From positions 5,135,001 through 5,197,500 of the forward strand of contig NC_017542.1 of the NCBI RefSeq assembly GCF_000237325.1: a stretch of 62,500 nt of DNA, given 5' to 3'. The position numbers and the translations under genes are program-made. This DNA is from Paenibacillus polymyxa M1 (GTDB lineage Bacteria; Bacillota; Bacilli; Paenibacillales; Paenibacillaceae). The stretch's first letter is position 1, and each line of letters begins with the position of its first letter. The notes below the pieces were generated by a model. The model was not told the DNA's origin. It ran no database searches and was given only the letters and a program-made list of their open reading frames with translations. This document shows positions 60,508-62,500 of this stretch, piece after piece.

Positions 60508-62500
<1,993 letters not shown>

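Overview
The window is a piece of a Gram-positive, endospore-forming Firmicute chromosome. Its gene order is that of the Bacillus ctsR-to-pdaB region, and protein details (for example the Eis-like neighbour and the salA-gerD-pdaB end) fit Paenibacillus, most likely the P. polymyxa group; the genus is an inference from familiarity because no 16S rRNA is present. Spore genes (pdaB, gerD, cwlD, sigH) support an endospore former. Almost every gene lies on the minus strand, as expected for co-orientation with replication from an origin beyond the right edge.

Right to left, in the direction of transcription: the 3' two thirds of a 23S rRNA and a 5S rRNA with terminator (62500-60263); an Eis-type acetyltransferase; the ctsR-mcsA-mcsB-clpC protein quality control operon with a CtsR operator and a long leader (58784-53692); radA, disA, pssA and yacL; ispD-ispF; gltX; a cysteine T-box in front of cysE-cysS-mrnC-rlmB-rae1 (46234-41867); sigH; rpmG-secE-nusG; rplK-rplA; an L10 leader with rplJ-rplL; an rsmC-like methyltransferase; rpoB-rpoC; rplGB-rpsL-rpsG-fusA-tuf; the S10-spc-alpha ribosomal superoperon (23735-8449); truA; rplM-rpsI; a gene-poor 1.2 kb stretch; cysH-sat for sulfate assimilation; cwlD; salA; and convergently gerD and the 3' end of pdaB.

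The genes mostly supply transcription, translation, secretion and protein quality control. They are punctuated by cis-acting RNA control: a T-box, an L10 leader attenuator, a probable L13 leader and many hairpins between operon members.

The most unusual points are these. The methionine aminopeptidase gene at its normal adk-infA position is an open frame of only 179 codons. It lacks the segments that carry both metal-binding aspartates and the catalytic histidine. A cluster of DnaA-box-like sequences sits in the gene-poor stretch before rpsI. An undescribed 35-codon ORF lies in the ctsR leader. A hairpin behind sat has the cwlD ribosome binding site in its 3' arm. The ECF-transporter genes (between rplQ and truA) and kbaA (between gerD and pdaB), usual here in Bacillus, are absent. 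No IS element, prophage, CRISPR array or tRNA was found.
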